A stretch of DNA of 64,000 bases from Mycobacterium spongiae (lineage in GTDB: Bacteria > Actinomycetota > Actinomycetes > Mycobacteriales > Mycobacteriaceae), in NCBI RefSeq assembly GCF_018278905.1, contig NZ_CP046600.1, positions 4,836,001 through 4,900,000 on the forward strand. Reading direction: 5' to 3'. Position numbers and translations under genes: made by a program. Below are positions 18,016 to 30,400 of the stretch, piece after piece; positions within the stretch are counted from its first letter, which is position 1; each line of letters begins with the position of its first letter. The notes below the pieces were generated by a model. It worked only from the letters and a program-made list of their open reading frames with translations, was not told where the DNA came from and did no database searches.

Positions 18016-21000
18016 CTAGACCACTGGCCCGTTGTTTCCGTTGTGGCCGGGAGAGCCGCCCTGACCGCCGGCCGCACCACCGCTACCACCACGACCGCCG
18101 CTGGCATCAGGGCCAGACGCGGGCCCGCCGTTACCACCGTCCCCGCCATTACCACCGGAACCGCCGCTACCACCGGTACCACCGGGGCCACCAGGACCAC
18201 CGTCCCCGCCGACGGTGGGGCCGGTTGCTCCCTGACCGTAGGCCTGGCCACCGTTACCACCCACCCCACCGTTACCGCCGTTACCGCCGTCAACAACGGC
18301 GTCACCACCAGCACCGCCACCACCACCGGCGCCAGCCTTCGCCAAGTCACCTCCGGTGTTGTAGGCCGTGCCACCTCGTCCGCCATTACCACCAGCAAGA
18401 CCACGACCGCCGGCACCGCCCTTGCCGCCGGTGCCTCCGACGACGCGCGTTGCCGCACCAACAGCGGAGCCCGCGTCACCCCCGTTACCGCCAATACCCC
18501 CAGCACCGCCGACACCGCCAGCACCGCCGGTGACCGCACTACCGTCACCACCGCTGCGTTGCAGGCTTGAATCCCCACCGATCCCACCGACACCACCAAA
18601 CAGCCCACCCGCACCGCCCGCGCCGCCGCCACCGCCGCTCACCTGATGGGCCACGCTGGCCTGCGCACCACCACCGAAGCCACCTCCACCACCGGTACCC
18701 CCCACGCCCCCAGCACCGCCGCCACCACCGGCACCACCCTTGGCGGAATCGCTTTCACCCACACCGAGGATCGCCTTCCCACCATCACCACCACGACCAC
18801 CCACACCGTTGCCCGAGCCACCACCGTCCCCACCGTCGCCACCAACCGCACCATCGACCGGCGGCACGCCCGGCGGCAGGCCTGGTGACGTTCCCGCCGC
18901 TATCGCCGCACCACCATCGCCCCCACGACCACCATCACCGTCATTGCCGTTCGCACCACCACCACCACCACCAGCACCGCCACTGCCACCCGCGCCCCCG
19001 GCACCGCCACCGCCCCCTTCCCCATACCAACCAATCGCGTCACCACCGTGGCCACCGCCACCACCAACACCGCCATTGCCACCGTCGCCTAACCCCGCAG
19101 CGCCACCATCACCACCCTTACCGCCGCTACCGGCCGCACCGCCGGCGGGATTGAAACCCGTCGCATCACCGCCATCACCGCCCTGCCCGCCGACGCCACC
19201 GAGTTGCGCGGTGCCGCCGCGACCACCATCACCGCCGTCGCTACCACCACCACCGGTCGATCCGTCACCGGCCGCATCGCCACCAGCGCCCCCCGCGCCA
19301 CCCGCGCCCCCCACGCCACCGGCGCCCATCCCACCACCGCCGCCAACACCACCACGTCCACCACGCGCATCAGCACCCTCAGCGTCGCCGCCGTGACCGC
19401 CGCTGCCGCCCACTCCACCATCACCACGACCGGCGAAACCACCTGTGCCACCGACACCACCATTTCCGCCTACGGCACCCTTACCGCTGGCGGCACCACC
19501 ATCACCACCGGAACCACCAACGCCACCAGGGAAATCGATCTGGTCACCCGATCCGCCATCGGCGCCTTTGCCCCCGGCCCCGCCGACTGCATTGCTACCG
19601 CTAGCGTCGCCACCATTGCCGCCCTGGCCTCCGTCACCGGCGAAACCCGCTGTCGTTCGTCCGCCTGCGCCCCCATCTCCACCTCTTGTTGTGCCACCCA
19701 CTCCGGAAGTATCTGCGCGGCCACCATCGCCTCCAGCTCCGCCCTTGCTGCCCCCCTTCCCGCCATTGCCCCCGGCGCCGCCAACGGCTTGGTTGTTGTT
19801 GCCGTTAGCCTGTGCGAATCCTCCGTCACCACCACGACCGCCCCGCAGCACGCTGTTACCCCCTTCGCCTCCCTTACCCCCGAAAGCTTCACCACCGTTG
19901 GTACTTGCGGTCGCGGCGCCGCCGCTGCCGCCGAACCCACCAAACACCCCGTCGCCTCCCGCCCCGCCCCAACCGGCGGTGGCTTTTCCTCCGTGCGTGT
20001 TCAATACGTGACCGCCAGCACCGCCAGCAGCACCGTTGTAGCCGTCACCACCACGACCACCGTCACCGCCGAAACTGTGGGAGTCGCCCGTGGAGAACGC
20101 CTCCCCACCGGCCCCACCCGCCCCGCCACGGCCGTCGACGAGGGGTTCGCCGCCGGCGTGGATGCCGCCGTTTCCGCCGTTTCCGCCGTCGCCGCCCGCC
20201 ACCTGCTCGCCGTCGCCGACCGCAGCCGCCCCTGCTCCACCGGCACCACCCACACCCCGCTCCGAATTCCCGCCGTCACCGCCCATACCGCCTACGGCCT
20301 TCCCAGCCGTGGCGTCGCCGACACCACCCTCGCCTCCGGCACCACCAGTACCGGTCACCGCATCGCCACCCGCGCCGCCCACGCCGCCGACCGCGTGTCC
20401 GGCGGATGCGGTCGCCGCGCCGCCATGCCCGCCGGCGCCGCCGTCACCCGCCACCGTGGAGGCGCCACCCGCACCACCGACTCCAGATTGTGCGTACAGC
20501 GGCCCCGTGGCGGTGCCGCCGTTACCACCCGCACCGCCGTTACCGGTTGCTGCGGCGCCGCCGACACCGCCTAGACCAGACACCGCCGCACCGTTTTCCG
20601 CGGTGGCGTTACCACCGTTGCCACCGGCACCGCCGTTACCCCTGGCTGTTGAGGCACCGCCAGCACCACCGAAGCCTCCGCCAGCGCCGTTGTCCTGCCC
20701 CGTCGCTGTCGCTGTGCCGCCGTTGCCACCAGCACCGCCGTCACCGTTCACCGCGATGCCGCCGACGCCACCTACACCAGCCGCGGCCTCCCCGGCTGAC
20801 GAGGTGGCGTCACCACCGCTCCCGCCGGCGCCGCCGTCACCAGCCACCGTCGAGGCACCACCCGCACCGCCATCGCCTCCAATAGTTGTATCCAGTCCCT
20901 TCGCCGCGCCACCTTCCCCACCACGACCACCGTTACCGTTGTTTGCGCTACCGCCGACACCACCAAGACCACCTTCGCCCCCACCGGCTGTGGAGATGGC

Positions 21001-22380
21001 GTTACCACCGCTCCCGCCGGCGCCGCCGTTACCCGCCTGCGCCGAGTTACCACCGTCTCCACCGGCGCCGCCGTCTGCGCCTAGCCGCCCCGTCGCTGTG
21101 CCGCCGTTGCCACCAGCACCACCGTCACCACCGTCTGGCGTGAACACGCTGCGCCCAGCTGCACTGCCGCCGTTGCCGCCGTCGCCACCGGCCGCCTGAC
21201 CGTTTGGTGCGCGGCCACTACCACCATCACCGCCGGCGCCGCCCCTGCCGTCGTCACCGACACCACCCCCACCGGCACCACCATTGCCACCCACTGCGGA
21301 AAGGGCTTGGTCGTCGGTGCCGAATTGCGAGATGGCCTGACCCCCATCGCCACCCGCACCGCCAGCACCACTAACGGCCCCGCCACGACCCCCAATACCA
21401 CCGTCAGCACCTTCGGCGAACCTGGGCTCTTCAGCCACCGAAAGCACGGTGTTGGTGTCGTTGCCGCCGTTACCGCCACGACCACCATCGCCAAGCTGAC
21501 CGGCATTACCCCCATTGCCCCCGGGGGTGGCATCGATCTTCTGCCCGTTGTTGTATTGCGCGTCAGCACCGTCAGCGCCATCGCCACCGTCGCCGTGGAA
21601 TCCACGGGCGTTGCCGCCATCACCACCGGGTAGGCCGGCCACACCGCGCCCACCGTCACCGCCATCACCGACCAACCACCCGCCATGGCCACCACGACCA
21701 CCACCGAGGCCGCCACGGCCCCCGTTACCGAACAAACCGGCATGACCCCCGGCACCACCCACACCGCCGACCCCGGCGCCAGTGTTCACGCCACCGGCCC
21801 CGCCATTGCCGCCATTGCCGAATAACCAGCCTCCCGCGCCACCGCCACCACCGGCCGCACCGGTGCCGCCGGCCCCGCCGTGACCACCGGCGCCGATCAA
21901 CCCCGCGGCCCCGCCCGCGCCACCGGCTTGACCCGCGACACCGTCGCCGCCGTTGCCGCCGTTGCCGATCAACCAGCCGCCCGCACCACCGGCCTGCCCC
22001 GGCCCGCCGTGGGCGCCATCGGCGATCAACCCTCGCCCGGTCAATGCCATCGTGGGCGCGTTGACCGCTTCTAACGCGGCCGCCACTAAGGGGGAGGCGT
22101 TGGCGGTCTCGGTCACCGAGTACGTGCCGCTGGCTGTCAGTAGGGTTTGCACAAACTCGCCGTAGGATCCCGCGACCTGCACGCTGATGTCGTGGTAGGC
22201 CCGCCCGTGGTGGGAGAACAGGGCTGCGATCGCTGTCGATACCTCGTCGCTGCCGGCGGCTAGCAAACCTGTGGTGTGCGTGGCGACGGCGGTGTTCGCT
22301 GCGCTGACGGCCGCGCCTACGCTGGCTAAATCGGTTGCGGCGGCTTCTATTATCCCCGGTTTTGTGATGACATACGACAT
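18016..22380 (-). CDS. PE_PGRS family protein B
   Basis: 1454 residues from the ATG at 22380. The PE domain ([20 protein letters not shown]) ends with YSVTE, followed by GRGLIADG and the PGRS region. Its early repeats match gene A ([20 protein letters not shown]), its middle matches gene D ([18 protein letters not shown] blocks), and its C-terminal part is distinct ([18 protein letters not shown]). So it is a mosaic of the array. The PGRS is longer than in A and poorer in uninterrupted Asp repeats. Confidence 0.93.
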   Translation of the reverse strand: MSYVITKPGIIEAAATDLASVGAAVSAANTAVATHTTGLLAAGSDEVSTAIAALFSHHGRAYHDISVQVAGSYGEFVQTLLTASGTYSVTETANASPLVAAALEAVNAPTMALTGRGLIADGAHGGPGQAGGAGGWLIGNGGNGGDGVAGQAGGAGGAAGLIGAGGHGGAGGTGAAGGGGGAGGWLFGNGGNGGAGGVNTGAGVGGVGGAGGHAGLFGNGGRGGLGGGRGGHGGWLVGDGGDGGRGVAGLPGGDGGNARGFHGDGGDGADGADAQYNNGQKIDATPGGNGGNAGQLGDGGRGGNGGNDTNTVLSVAEEPRFAEGADGGIGGRGGAVSGAGGAGGDGGQAISQFGTDDQALSAVGGNGGAGGGGVGDDGRGGAGGDGGSGRAPNGQAAGGDGGNGGSAAGRSVFTPDGGDGGAGGNGGTATGRLGADGGAGGDGGNSAQAGNGGAGGSGGNAISTAGGGEGGLGGVGGSANNGNGGRGGEGGAAKGLDTTIGGDGGAGGASTVAGDGGAGGSGGDATSSAGEAAAGVGGVGGIAVNGDGGAGGNGGTATATGQDNGAGGGFGGAGGASTARGNGGAGGNGGNATAENGAAVSGLGGVGGAAATGNGGAGGNGGTATGPLYAQSGVGGAGGASTVAGDGGAGGHGGAATASAGHAVGGVGGAGGDAVTGTGGAGGEGGVGDATAGKAVGGMGGDGGNSERGVGGAGGAGAAAVGDGEQVAGGDGGNGGNGGIHAGGEPLVDGRGGAGGAGGEAFSTGDSHSFGGDGGRGGDGYNGAAGGAGGHVLNTHGGKATAGWGGAGGDGVFGGFGGSGGAATASTNGGEAFGGKGGEGGNSVLRGGRGGDGGFAQANGNNNQAVGGAGGNGGKGGSKGGAGGDGGRADTSGVGGTTRGGDGGAGGRTTAGFAGDGGQGGNGGDASGSNAVGGAGGKGADGGSGDQIDFPGGVGGSGGDGGAASGKGAVGGNGGVGGTGGFAGRGDGGVGGSGGHGGDAEGADARGGRGGVGGGGGMGAGGVGGAGGAGGAGGDAAGDGSTGGGGSDGGDGGRGGTAQLGGVGGQGGDGGDATGFNPAGGAAGSGGKGGDGGAAGLGDGGNGGVGGGGGHGGDAIGWYGEGGGGGAGGAGGSGGAGGGGGGANGNDGDGGRGGDGGAAIAAGTSPGLPPGVPPVDGAVGGDGGDGGGSGNGVGGRGGDGGKAILGVGESDSAKGGAGGGGGAGGVGGTGGGGGFGGGAQASVAHQVSGGGGGAGGAGGLFGGVGGIGGDSSLQRSGGDGSAVTGGAGGVGGAGGIGGNGGDAGSAVGAATRVVGGTGGKGGAGGRGLAGGNGGRGGTAYNTGGDLAKAGAGGGGGAGGDAVVDGGNGGNGGVGGNGGQAYGQGATGPTVGGDGGPGGPGGTGGSGGSGGNGGDGGNGGPASGPDASGGRGGSGGAAGGQGGSPGHNGNNGPVV

Positions 22381-22510
22381 AAGACGTCCCCTGTCGTTCG
22401 GTCCAGCGGTGCTGGTGTGGCAAATCACCCGAGCATCCACCGTAGGCACGTACACCCCACCACCGAGACGCGAAAAGCCTTCCCACAACAGGCGTGTCCC
22501 CAAGCACTGA
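22381..22510 (-). promoter_or_regulatory. PE_PGRS promoter block (copy 2)
   Basis: Nearly identical to the block at 31360-31490, including the upstream segment around ACGCCTGTTGTGGGAAGGC, and close to the other copies. Confidence 0.6.
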
Positions 22511-22599
22511 GTCCACCGTGTCTTAGAGGCCCCCTGGCCCCGGCTGGGGGCGGAAAGCCACGATGAATCGCCTGGCTGGCCGCACGAACCATTCCGCTG

Positions 22600-22800
22600 C
22601 GGACGCGGTGCCTAAGCTGCGCCGCCGACGAACTCGCCGCGGCGCAACACCAACAACGAGATCCACCGAGCTTGCCGCGTTCGCGGCGACGCCACACCAC
22701 TGCCGGACGCCGCCAAGGAGCCTGTTAGCAGAATGCGCGACTCAAACGGCTGTCGGCCGAATCCGACGGCTAGGAAGCCGTGCAGGACATACGCCCGACC
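22600..22800 (+). mobile_element. IS3-family OrfA relic (copy 2)
   Basis: GTGCCTAAGCTGCGCCGCCG starts a degraded OrfA: helix-turn-helix remains (ELAAAQHQQRDP-like after frameshifts), then GACGCCGCCAAGGAGCC as in the 31575 copy. Stop codons and frame breaks are present. It is part of the gene-free stretch 22381-23129. Confidence 0.6.
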
Positions 22801-22824
22801 CGGAGCCGGCCCCTCAAACCGCAA

Positions 22825-23045
22825 TCTCCGACGAGGACGGCGCCACCTCCGTCGTGCCGTACGCGACCCAGGCCGAAGACGTAACACTGGCGCAGTCGCC
22901 CGGCTAACCGGCTCCCATCAAAGACGACCAAGCACGAAAGTACGCCCGCCCATCTGCGCAACACCGAACGATGTGTTGATCAAAACCTCAGGCGACTCCG
23001 GTGAACCCGTGAGCCGAGAATCGCAGCCCGGATCCGCCGCATAGT
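22825..23045. repeat. 3' flank repeat of the PE_PGRS units (copy 2)
   Basis: Homologous to 14150-14370 and located after the stop of gene C in its direction. A shorter related stretch lies at 27320-27438 after gene D. Non-coding by eye. Confidence 0.5.
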
Positions 23046-23129
23046 TTCACGCCGATACCTGCGCCCTGCCGCACGGCGATACAGAAACGACACGGCTTGT
23101 CGCGCGGGCAGCTGGCGTGTGGGTGCGGG

Positions 23130-26100
23130 CTACGCTTCCCCGAACGCTTGCCCGTTGGCGCCGGCGGCACCGGCGGAGCCGCCCTGGCCGGCCGCACCAC
23201 CGGCGCCACCATCACCGGCAACAGCAACGGGGCCCGACGCGTTGCCGCCCTGCCCCCCATTACCGCCGTTACCGCCGTTGTCGCCACCAACACCACCAAC
23301 ACCACCAGCACCACCCACCGCCGCGCCGCTTGAACCGCCGACTGTTGCATTGCCTCCGTTGCCGCCCTTACCGCCATTCCCACCCTCGGCCCCGCCCCGG
23401 CCACCGACACCGCCCGCACCACCGGCCGCTGGTCCCGACCCCCAATTATTCGCGAACTGGGCATCCCCGCCGCGCCCACCGTCAAACCCCGCACCACTAT
23501 CCCCGCCACGACCTCCATTCCCGCTATTAACCGTCGCCTGCCCCGCAGAACCTTGGAACGACGCCCAGCCCCCGCCACCACCGTGACCGCCACGCCCGCT
23601 CTCGCCACCGCCACCGCCGTCACCACCGTTGCCGCTGGTGACCTCACTCCCATTGACGCTGTCTGCCTGAAGGGACGCATACCCACCATTCCCACCCCGA
23701 CCAGCAACACCAGAACCAGTGTCACCACCTTTACCGCCGGCACCGCCATTCACCTGTTGCGCCACATCTGCCTGCGCATCACCACCAGAGCCACCGTCAC
23801 CAGCGGTCCCCGCGAGCGACTGACCGCCGACACCACCGGCACCACCCTTGGCGGAATGGGTTTCACCAACACCGAGGATCGCGTCACCACCATCACCACC
23901 ACGACCGGCAACACCGTTGCCCGAGTCACCACCGAGCCCGCCGTCCCCACCAACCGCACCGTCCTCTAGCGGCACGGCCGGCGGCGTTCCCGCCGCTATC
24001 GCGTCACCACCATCGCCCCCATGACCACCACCACCGTCAATGCCGTTTGCACCACCACCAACACCAGCGCCGCCACTGCCACCCGCACCCCCCGCACCAC
24101 CACCGCCCCCTTCTCCATACCAACCAATAGCGTCACCACCCTGGCCACCGGCACCACCAACCCCGCCGTTGCCACCGGCGCCACCGTCACCACCCTTGCC
24201 GCCGTCACCGGCCGCACCGCCGGTGGGATTGAAACCCGTCGCATCACCACCATCACCACCCACGCCAGCCGCGCCACCCACGCCACCGGCACTCATCCCA
24301 CCGCCGCCTCCGGCACCACCCTGACCGCCACGAGCATGAGCGCCATCAGCGTCGCCGCCGTGACCGCCGCTGCCGCCATTCCCCCCCTCACCACCCTCAG
24401 CATTGGCAGCGAAACCACCTTTGCCACCGGCACCGCCTTTTCCGCCGGTGGCATTGTTACCGGTGGCGTAACCACCGTCACCACCATCGCCACCAGCACC
24501 ACCACTCCGGCCGACCTCGTCGCTCAATCGGCCATCGGCGCCATTGCCCCCAGCCCCGCCGACGGCATTGTTACCGGCAGCGTCGCCACCATTGCCACCC
24601 TGGCCTCCCTTACCGCCGACATCCAGTAACGTTCGCCCGCCCGCGCCCCCAGCTCCACCCCTTGTTGTGCCACCCACTCCACCACTACTGTCTGCTCGGC
24701 CACCTTCGCCTCCAGCTCCGCCGCTGCCGCGCCCCTCCCCGCCGTTGCCTCCAGCACCGCCAATGGCGTCGTTGTCGTTGCCGATGACTTGTGCGAATCC
24801 TCCGTCACCACCATCACCGCCCCACAGCTGGCTGTCACCCCCGTTGCCTCCCAAACCGCCTCTAACTTCAGAACCGTCGGTACTCGCGGCCGCGGGGCCG
24901 CCCTTGCCGCCGACCCCACCAAATCGCTCCCCGCTGCCTCCGTTCCCGCCCCAACCGCCGGAAGCTTTTCCACCTTGCGTGTTAAACACGTGACCACCGT
25001 CACCACCGTCACCACCGTTGTAGCCCTCACCACCATGACCACCGTCACCGCCTTCACTGTCGGAGTCGCCCGTGGAGAACGCCAGCCCACCGCCACCACC
25101 CGCCCCGCCACGGCCGTTGACGAGGGGGGCGCCGTCGACGGCGATGCCCCCGTTTCCGCCGTTTCCGCCGCCGCCGCCCGTCACCTCCTCGCCATCGCCG
25201 ACCGCAGCCGCCCCTGCGCCACCGGCACCACCCACACCCCGCTCCGAATTCCCGCCGTCACCGCCGTTACCGCCTGCGGCGTCCCCGCCCGTGGCGTCGC
25301 CGACACCACCCTTGCCGCCGGCCCCACCGGTACCGGTCACCGCATCACCACCCTTGCCGCCCACGCCGCCAGTGGCGTCTCCTTCGGATGCGGTCGCCGC
25401 GCCGCCATGCCCGCCGGCACCGCCGTGACCCGCCACCGTCGACTCGCCACCGGCACGACCGGCGCCTCCAACTGCCTCCGGCCCTTGCCCTGCGCCGCCG
25501 TTGCCACCAGCACCACCATTACCGTTCTTGGCGCTACCGCCGAAACCACCAAGACCACCTCTGCCCATACCGGTTGTGGAGGTGGCGTCACCGCCGCTAC
25601 CGCCGGCACCGCCGCTACCCGCCTCCGCCGAGTTACCACCATTCCCACCGAGGCCACCAAATGCCCGCTCCCCGGTCGCTGTGCCGCCATTGCCACCAGC
25701 ACCACCGTCTGACGCGAACAAGCTATGCTCAGCTGTGCTGCCGCCGTTGCCGCCGTCGCCGCCGTTTGCAACACCGTCTGCCGCGAGACCACGACCACCA
25801 TCACCGCCGGCACCGCCCCCGCCGTTGCCGCCGGCACCATTCCCACCGGCACCACCGTCACCACCATCCCCACCGTGTGCGTCACCCTCATCCGAGGTGG
25901 CCTGACCCCCATTGCCACCCGCGCCGCCAACACCAGCCGCGGTCCCGCCAGCACCACCATCACCACCGTGAGCGCCTTTGGCGTCCGCGTTTGTGCCATC
26001 GCCGTTCGCCTCCAAGGTGTTGGTGTCGTTGCCGCCGTTACCGCCGCGCCCACCATCACCAAACTGACCGGCATCACCCCCATCACCGCCAGGCCGGGCC

Positions 26101-26951
26101 GCCGAAGTCTTCTGCCCGTTGTTGTATTGCGCGTCGGCACCGTCAGCGCCATCGCCACCGTCGCCGTGGAGTCCACGGGCGTTGCCGCCATCACCACCGG
26201 GTAGGCCGGCCACACCGCGCCCGCCATCACCGCCATCACCGACCAACCACCCCCCCTCGCCACCACGACCACCGCCGAGGCCACCACGGCCCCCGTTACC
26301 GAACAGGCCTGCATCACCACCGCCACCACCCACACGACCGATCCCGGTCGCGGCGCTCACCCCACCGGCCCCGCCGTTGCCGCCGTTGCCGAATAGCCAG
26401 CCTCCCGCGCCGCCGCCACCACCATCGGCGCCGGTGCCGCCGGCCCCGCCGTGGCCACCGGCGCCGATCAACCCCGCGGCTCCACCCGCGCCACCGGCTT
26501 GACCCGCGACACCGTCGCCACCGTTGCCGCCGTTGCCGATCAACCAGCCCCCCGCACCACCGGCCTGCCCCGGCCCGCCGTGGACGCCATCGGCGATCAA
26601 CCCTCGCCCGGTCAATGCCAGCGTGGGTGTGTTGACCGCCGCCAGCGCCGCCGCCACTAAGGGGGAGGCGTTGGCGGTCTCGGTCACCGAGTACGCGCCG
26701 CTGGCTGTTAGCAGGGTTTGCACAAACTCGCCGTAGGATCCCGCGATCTGCACGCTGATGTCGTGGTAGGCCCGCCCGTGGTGGGAGAACAGGGCTGCGA
26801 TGGCTGTCGATACCTCGTCGCTGCCGGCGGCTAGCAAACCTGTGGTGTGCGTGGCGACGGCGGTGTTCGCTGCGCTGACGGCCGCGCCTACGCTGGCTAA
26901 ATCGGTTGCGGCGGCTTCTATTATCGCCGGCGTTGTGATGACATACGACAT
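23130..26951 (-). CDS. PE_PGRS family protein C
   Basis: 1273 residues from the ATG at 26951. The PE domain carries YSVTE; the PGRS begins with the [20 protein letters not shown] block shared with D and E. The last ~330 residues are almost identical to those of gene D at protein and DNA level, up to the last codons, where C ends NGQAFGEA and D ends NGQA. A frame extending to 27275 uses the upstream IS relic and is rejected. Confidence 0.93.
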   Translation of the reverse strand: MSYVITTPAIIEAAATDLASVGAAVSAANTAVATHTTGLLAAGSDEVSTAIAALFSHHGRAYHDISVQIAGSYGEFVQTLLTASGAYSVTETANASPLVAAALAAVNTPTLALTGRGLIADGVHGGPGQAGGAGGWLIGNGGNGGDGVAGQAGGAGGAAGLIGAGGHGGAGGTGADGGGGGAGGWLFGNGGNGGAGGVSAATGIGRVGGGGGDAGLFGNGGRGGLGGGRGGEGGWLVGDGGDGGRGVAGLPGGDGGNARGLHGDGGDGADGADAQYNNGQKTSAARPGGDGGDAGQFGDGGRGGNGGNDTNTLEANGDGTNADAKGAHGGDGGAGGTAAGVGGAGGNGGQATSDEGDAHGGDGGDGGAGGNGAGGNGGGGAGGDGGRGLAADGVANGGDGGNGGSTAEHSLFASDGGAGGNGGTATGERAFGGLGGNGGNSAEAGSGGAGGSGGDATSTTGMGRGGLGGFGGSAKNGNGGAGGNGGAGQGPEAVGGAGRAGGESTVAGHGGAGGHGGAATASEGDATGGVGGKGGDAVTGTGGAGGKGGVGDATGGDAAGGNGGDGGNSERGVGGAGGAGAAAVGDGEEVTGGGGGNGGNGGIAVDGAPLVNGRGGAGGGGGLAFSTGDSDSEGGDGGHGGEGYNGGDGGDGGHVFNTQGGKASGGWGGNGGSGERFGGVGGKGGPAAASTDGSEVRGGLGGNGGDSQLWGGDGGDGGFAQVIGNDNDAIGGAGGNGGEGRGSGGAGGEGGRADSSGGVGGTTRGGAGGAGGRTLLDVGGKGGQGGNGGDAAGNNAVGGAGGNGADGRLSDEVGRSGGAGGDGGDGGYATGNNATGGKGGAGGKGGFAANAEGGEGGNGGSGGHGGDADGAHARGGQGGAGGGGGMSAGGVGGAAGVGGDGGDATGFNPTGGAAGDGGKGGDGGAGGNGGVGGAGGQGGDAIGWYGEGGGGGAGGAGGSGGAGVGGGANGIDGGGGHGGDGGDAIAAGTPPAVPLEDGAVGGDGGLGGDSGNGVAGRGGDGGDAILGVGETHSAKGGAGGVGGQSLAGTAGDGGSGGDAQADVAQQVNGGAGGKGGDTGSGVAGRGGNGGYASLQADSVNGSEVTSGNGGDGGGGGESGRGGHGGGGGWASFQGSAGQATVNSGNGGRGGDSGAGFDGGRGGDAQFANNWGSGPAAGGAGGVGGRGGAEGGNGGKGGNGGNATVGGSSGAAVGGAGGVGGVGGDNGGNGGNGGQGGNASGPVAVAGDGGAGGAAGQGGSAGAAGANGQAFGEA
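23145..24130. repeat. Near-identical 3' segment of PE_PGRS C (partner of 27455-28430)
   Basis: Line-by-line comparison with 27455-28430 shows only scattered substitutions (for example CTGTCTGCCTGA versus CTGTTTCCCTGA at about 23661 and 27958). The two genes diverge on the far side of this block. This is the pattern of recent gene conversion or unequal exchange. Confidence 0.8.
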
Positions 26952-27164
26952 AAGACGTCCCCTGTCGTTCGGTCCAGCGGTGCTGGTGTGGCAAATCACC
27001 CGAACACTCACCGTAGGCACGTACACCCCACCACCGGGAGCCCAAAAGCTTCCGTACTGCGGGCGTGTCCCCCATGAATGAGTCCACCGTGTTTTAGAGG
27101 TCCCCTGGCCCCCGGTAGAGCCGGAAGCGACGATCAATCGCCTAGCTAGCCGCAAGACACATTC

Positions 27165-27330
27165 CACTGAGAACGCGGTGCCTAAGCCGCGCCGCGCCGA
27201 CGAACTCGCCGCGGCGGGCAAGACCAACAACGAGATCGCCACCGAGCTTGCGGTGTCCGCGGCGACGCCATACAACAGGCGCCGCGCCTATAGCGACACG
27301 GATGCGGATACCGCTAAGCAATCGCGGCCC
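27165..27330 (+). mobile_element. IS3-family OrfA relic (copy 3)
   Basis: The best preserved OrfA start: from 27178 it reads PKPRRADELAAAGKTNNEIA then TELAVSAATPYNRRRAY, a transposase helix-turn-helix, then runs into unrelated sequence. Together with promoter copy 3 (26952-27085) and the 3' flank of gene D it fills the gene-free stretch 26952-27438. Confidence 0.65.
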
Positions 27331-27438
27331 GGATTCCGCCGCACAGTTTCGCGCCGATACCTAAACCCTGCCCCCACGGGGACAGGAAAAGGAACTATTC
27401 GTTGAGTTGCGCTCGGGTAGGTGGCGTGTGGGTGCGGG

Positions 27439-30400
27439 CTACGCTTGCCCGTTGGTGCCGGCGGCACCGGCGGAGCCGCCCTGGCCGGCCGCACCACCGG
27501 CGCCACCATCACCGGCAACAGCAACGGGGCCCGACGCGTTGCCGCCCTGCCCCCCATTACCGCCGTTACCGCCGTTGTCGCCACCAACACCACCAACACC
27601 ACCAGCACCACCCACCGCCGCGCCGCTTGAACCGCCGACTGTTGCATTGCCTCCGTTGCCGCCCTTACCGCCATTCCCACCCTCGGCCCCGCCCCGGCCA
27701 CCGACACCGCCCGCACCACCGGCCGCTGGTCCCGACCCCCAATTATTCGCGAACTGGGCATCCCCGCCGCGCCCACCGTCAAACCCCGCACCACTATCCC
27801 CGCCACGACCTCCATTCCCGCTATTAACCGTCGCCTGCCCCGCAGAACCTTGGAACGACGCCCAGCCCCCGCCACCACCGTGACCGCCACGCCCGCTCTC
27901 GCCACCGCCACCGCCGTCACCACCGTTGCCGCTGGTGACCTCACTCCCATTGACGCTGTTTCCCTGAAGGGACGCATACCCACCATTCCCACCCCGACCA
28001 GCAACACCAGAACCAGTGTCACCACCTTTGCCGCCGGCACCGCCATTCACCTGTTGCGCCACATCTGCCTGCGCATCACCACCAGAGCCACCGTCACCGG
28101 CAGTCCCCGCGAGCGACTGACCGCCGACACCACCGGCACCACCCTTGGCGGAATGGGTTTCACCAACACCGAGGATCGCGTCACCACCATCACCACCACG
28201 ACCGGCAACACCGTTGCCCGAGTCACCACCGAGCCCGCCGTCACCACCAACCGCACCGTCCTCTAAAGGCACGGCCGGCGGCGTTCCCGCCGCTATCGCG
28301 TCACCACCATCGCCCCCATGACCACCACCACCGTCAATGCCGTTTGCACCACCACCAACACCAGCGCCGCCACTGCCACCCGCACCCCCGGCACCACCAC
28401 CGCCCCCTTCTCCATACCAACCAATAGCGTCACCACCCTGGCCACCGCCACCACCAACCCCGCCACCACCACCCGCACCGGACGACGCGCCACCGGCGCC
28501 ACCATCACCACCCTTACCGCCGCTACCGGCCGCACCGCCGGTGGGCCTGAAACCCTTCGCATCACCGCCATCACCGCCCTGCCCGCCGACGCCACCGAGT
28601 TGCGCGGTGCCGCCGCGACCACCATTGGCACCGTCGCCACCAACACCACCCCTCGACCCCGTACCGACCGCATCACCACCAGCACCACCAGCACCACCCG
28701 CGCCCCCCGCGCCACCGGCACTCATCCCACCACCGCCACCAATACCACCCTGACCACCACGCGCATCAACACCCTCAGCGTCGCCGCCGTGACCGCCGCT
28801 ACCGCCCTTCCCACCATCACCAAGACCGGCGGAACCACCTTTGCCACCGGCACCGCCTATTCCGCCTAGGGCACCATCACCGCTGGCGGCACCACCATCA
28901 CCACCATCACCACCATCGAAACCGACTTGGTCGGTCGATCCGCCATCGGCGCCTTTGCCCCCGTTCCCGCCGACGGCTTTGCTACCTGCAGCGTCGCCAC
29001 CATTGCCGCCCTGGCCTCCCTTACCGCCGGCATCCACTGCCGTTCGTCCGCCTGCGCCCCCTTCTCCACCCTTTGTTGTGCCACCCACTCCGGAAGTATC
29101 TGCTCGCCCACCATCGCCTCCAGCTCCGCCCTCGCCGGCCGCACCCCCGCCATCGCCCCCGGGACCCCCAACGGCTTGGTTGTTGTTGCCGTTAGCCTGT
29201 GCGAATCCTCCGTCACCACCGTGGCCGCCGAACAGCACACCGTCCCCCCCTTCGCCCCCCCAACCCCCGACAGCTTCACCAGCGTTGGTACTCGCGGTCG
29301 CACCGCCGCCGTCGCCGCCGTCCCCACCAATTAGGGCTCCGGCGCCCCCCGCCCCGCCCCAACCGGCGGCCACCGTTCCTCCGTGCGTGTTTAACACGTG
29401 ACCACCATCACCGCCGGCACCACCGACGTAGCCGTCACCACCACGACCACCGTGACCGCCGACACTCTTGGAGTTGCCCGTGGAGAACGCCTCCCCACCG
29501 GCCCCACCCGCCCCGCCACGACCGTCGACGAGGGGGGCGTCTGGGTTGCCGATGCCGCCGTGTCCGCCTTTTCCGCCGTCGCCGCCCTTCACCAGCTGTC
29601 CGTTCCCAGACGCCTGCGCCCCTGCGCCACCAGCACCACCCACACCCCGCTCCGAATTCCCGCCGTCTGCGCCCTTACCGCCTCTGGCGTTCCCGCCCGT
29701 GGCGTCGACGACACCACCCTTGCCCCCGGCCCCACCGGTACCGGTTACCGCATCACCACCCGCGCCGCCCACGCCGCCGACGGCCTGTCCCGCAGATGCG
29801 GTCGCCGCGCCGCCATGCCCGCCGGCACCGCCGTCACCCGCCACCGTCGACTTGCCACCGGGACGACCTTGGCCTCCAAATGCATGGTGCCCCGTTGCTG
29901 TGCCACCGTTCCCACCAGCACCACCGTCACCGTTCTTCGCGCTACCGCCGAAACCGCCAAAACCACCGCGTCCCGTACCGGTTGAGGAGATGGCGTCACC
30001 ACCGCTACCGCCGGCACCGCCGTTACCCGCCTCCGCCGAGTTACCACCAAACCCACCACGGCCGCCTTTTGCGCCTAGCCGCCCCGTCCCTGTGCCGGCG
30101 TTGCCACCGTCACCACCGTCTGACGTAGACCCGCCAAGCCCAGCTGCACTGCCGCCGTGGCCGCCGTTGCCGCCAGCCGCCCGACCGTTTGGCGCGTGGC
30201 CACTACCACCATCACCGCCGGCGCCGCCGGCGCCGCCCACACCGGCACCACCGGCACCACCATCGCCGCCCAGTGCGTCGAAGACGTCGGGGTTGTTGCC
30301 GAATTGCGAGGTGGCCTGACCCCCATTGCCACCCGCGCCGCCAACACCAGCCACGTTCCCGCCATGACCACCATTACCACCCTTAGCGCCTTCGGCCTCC

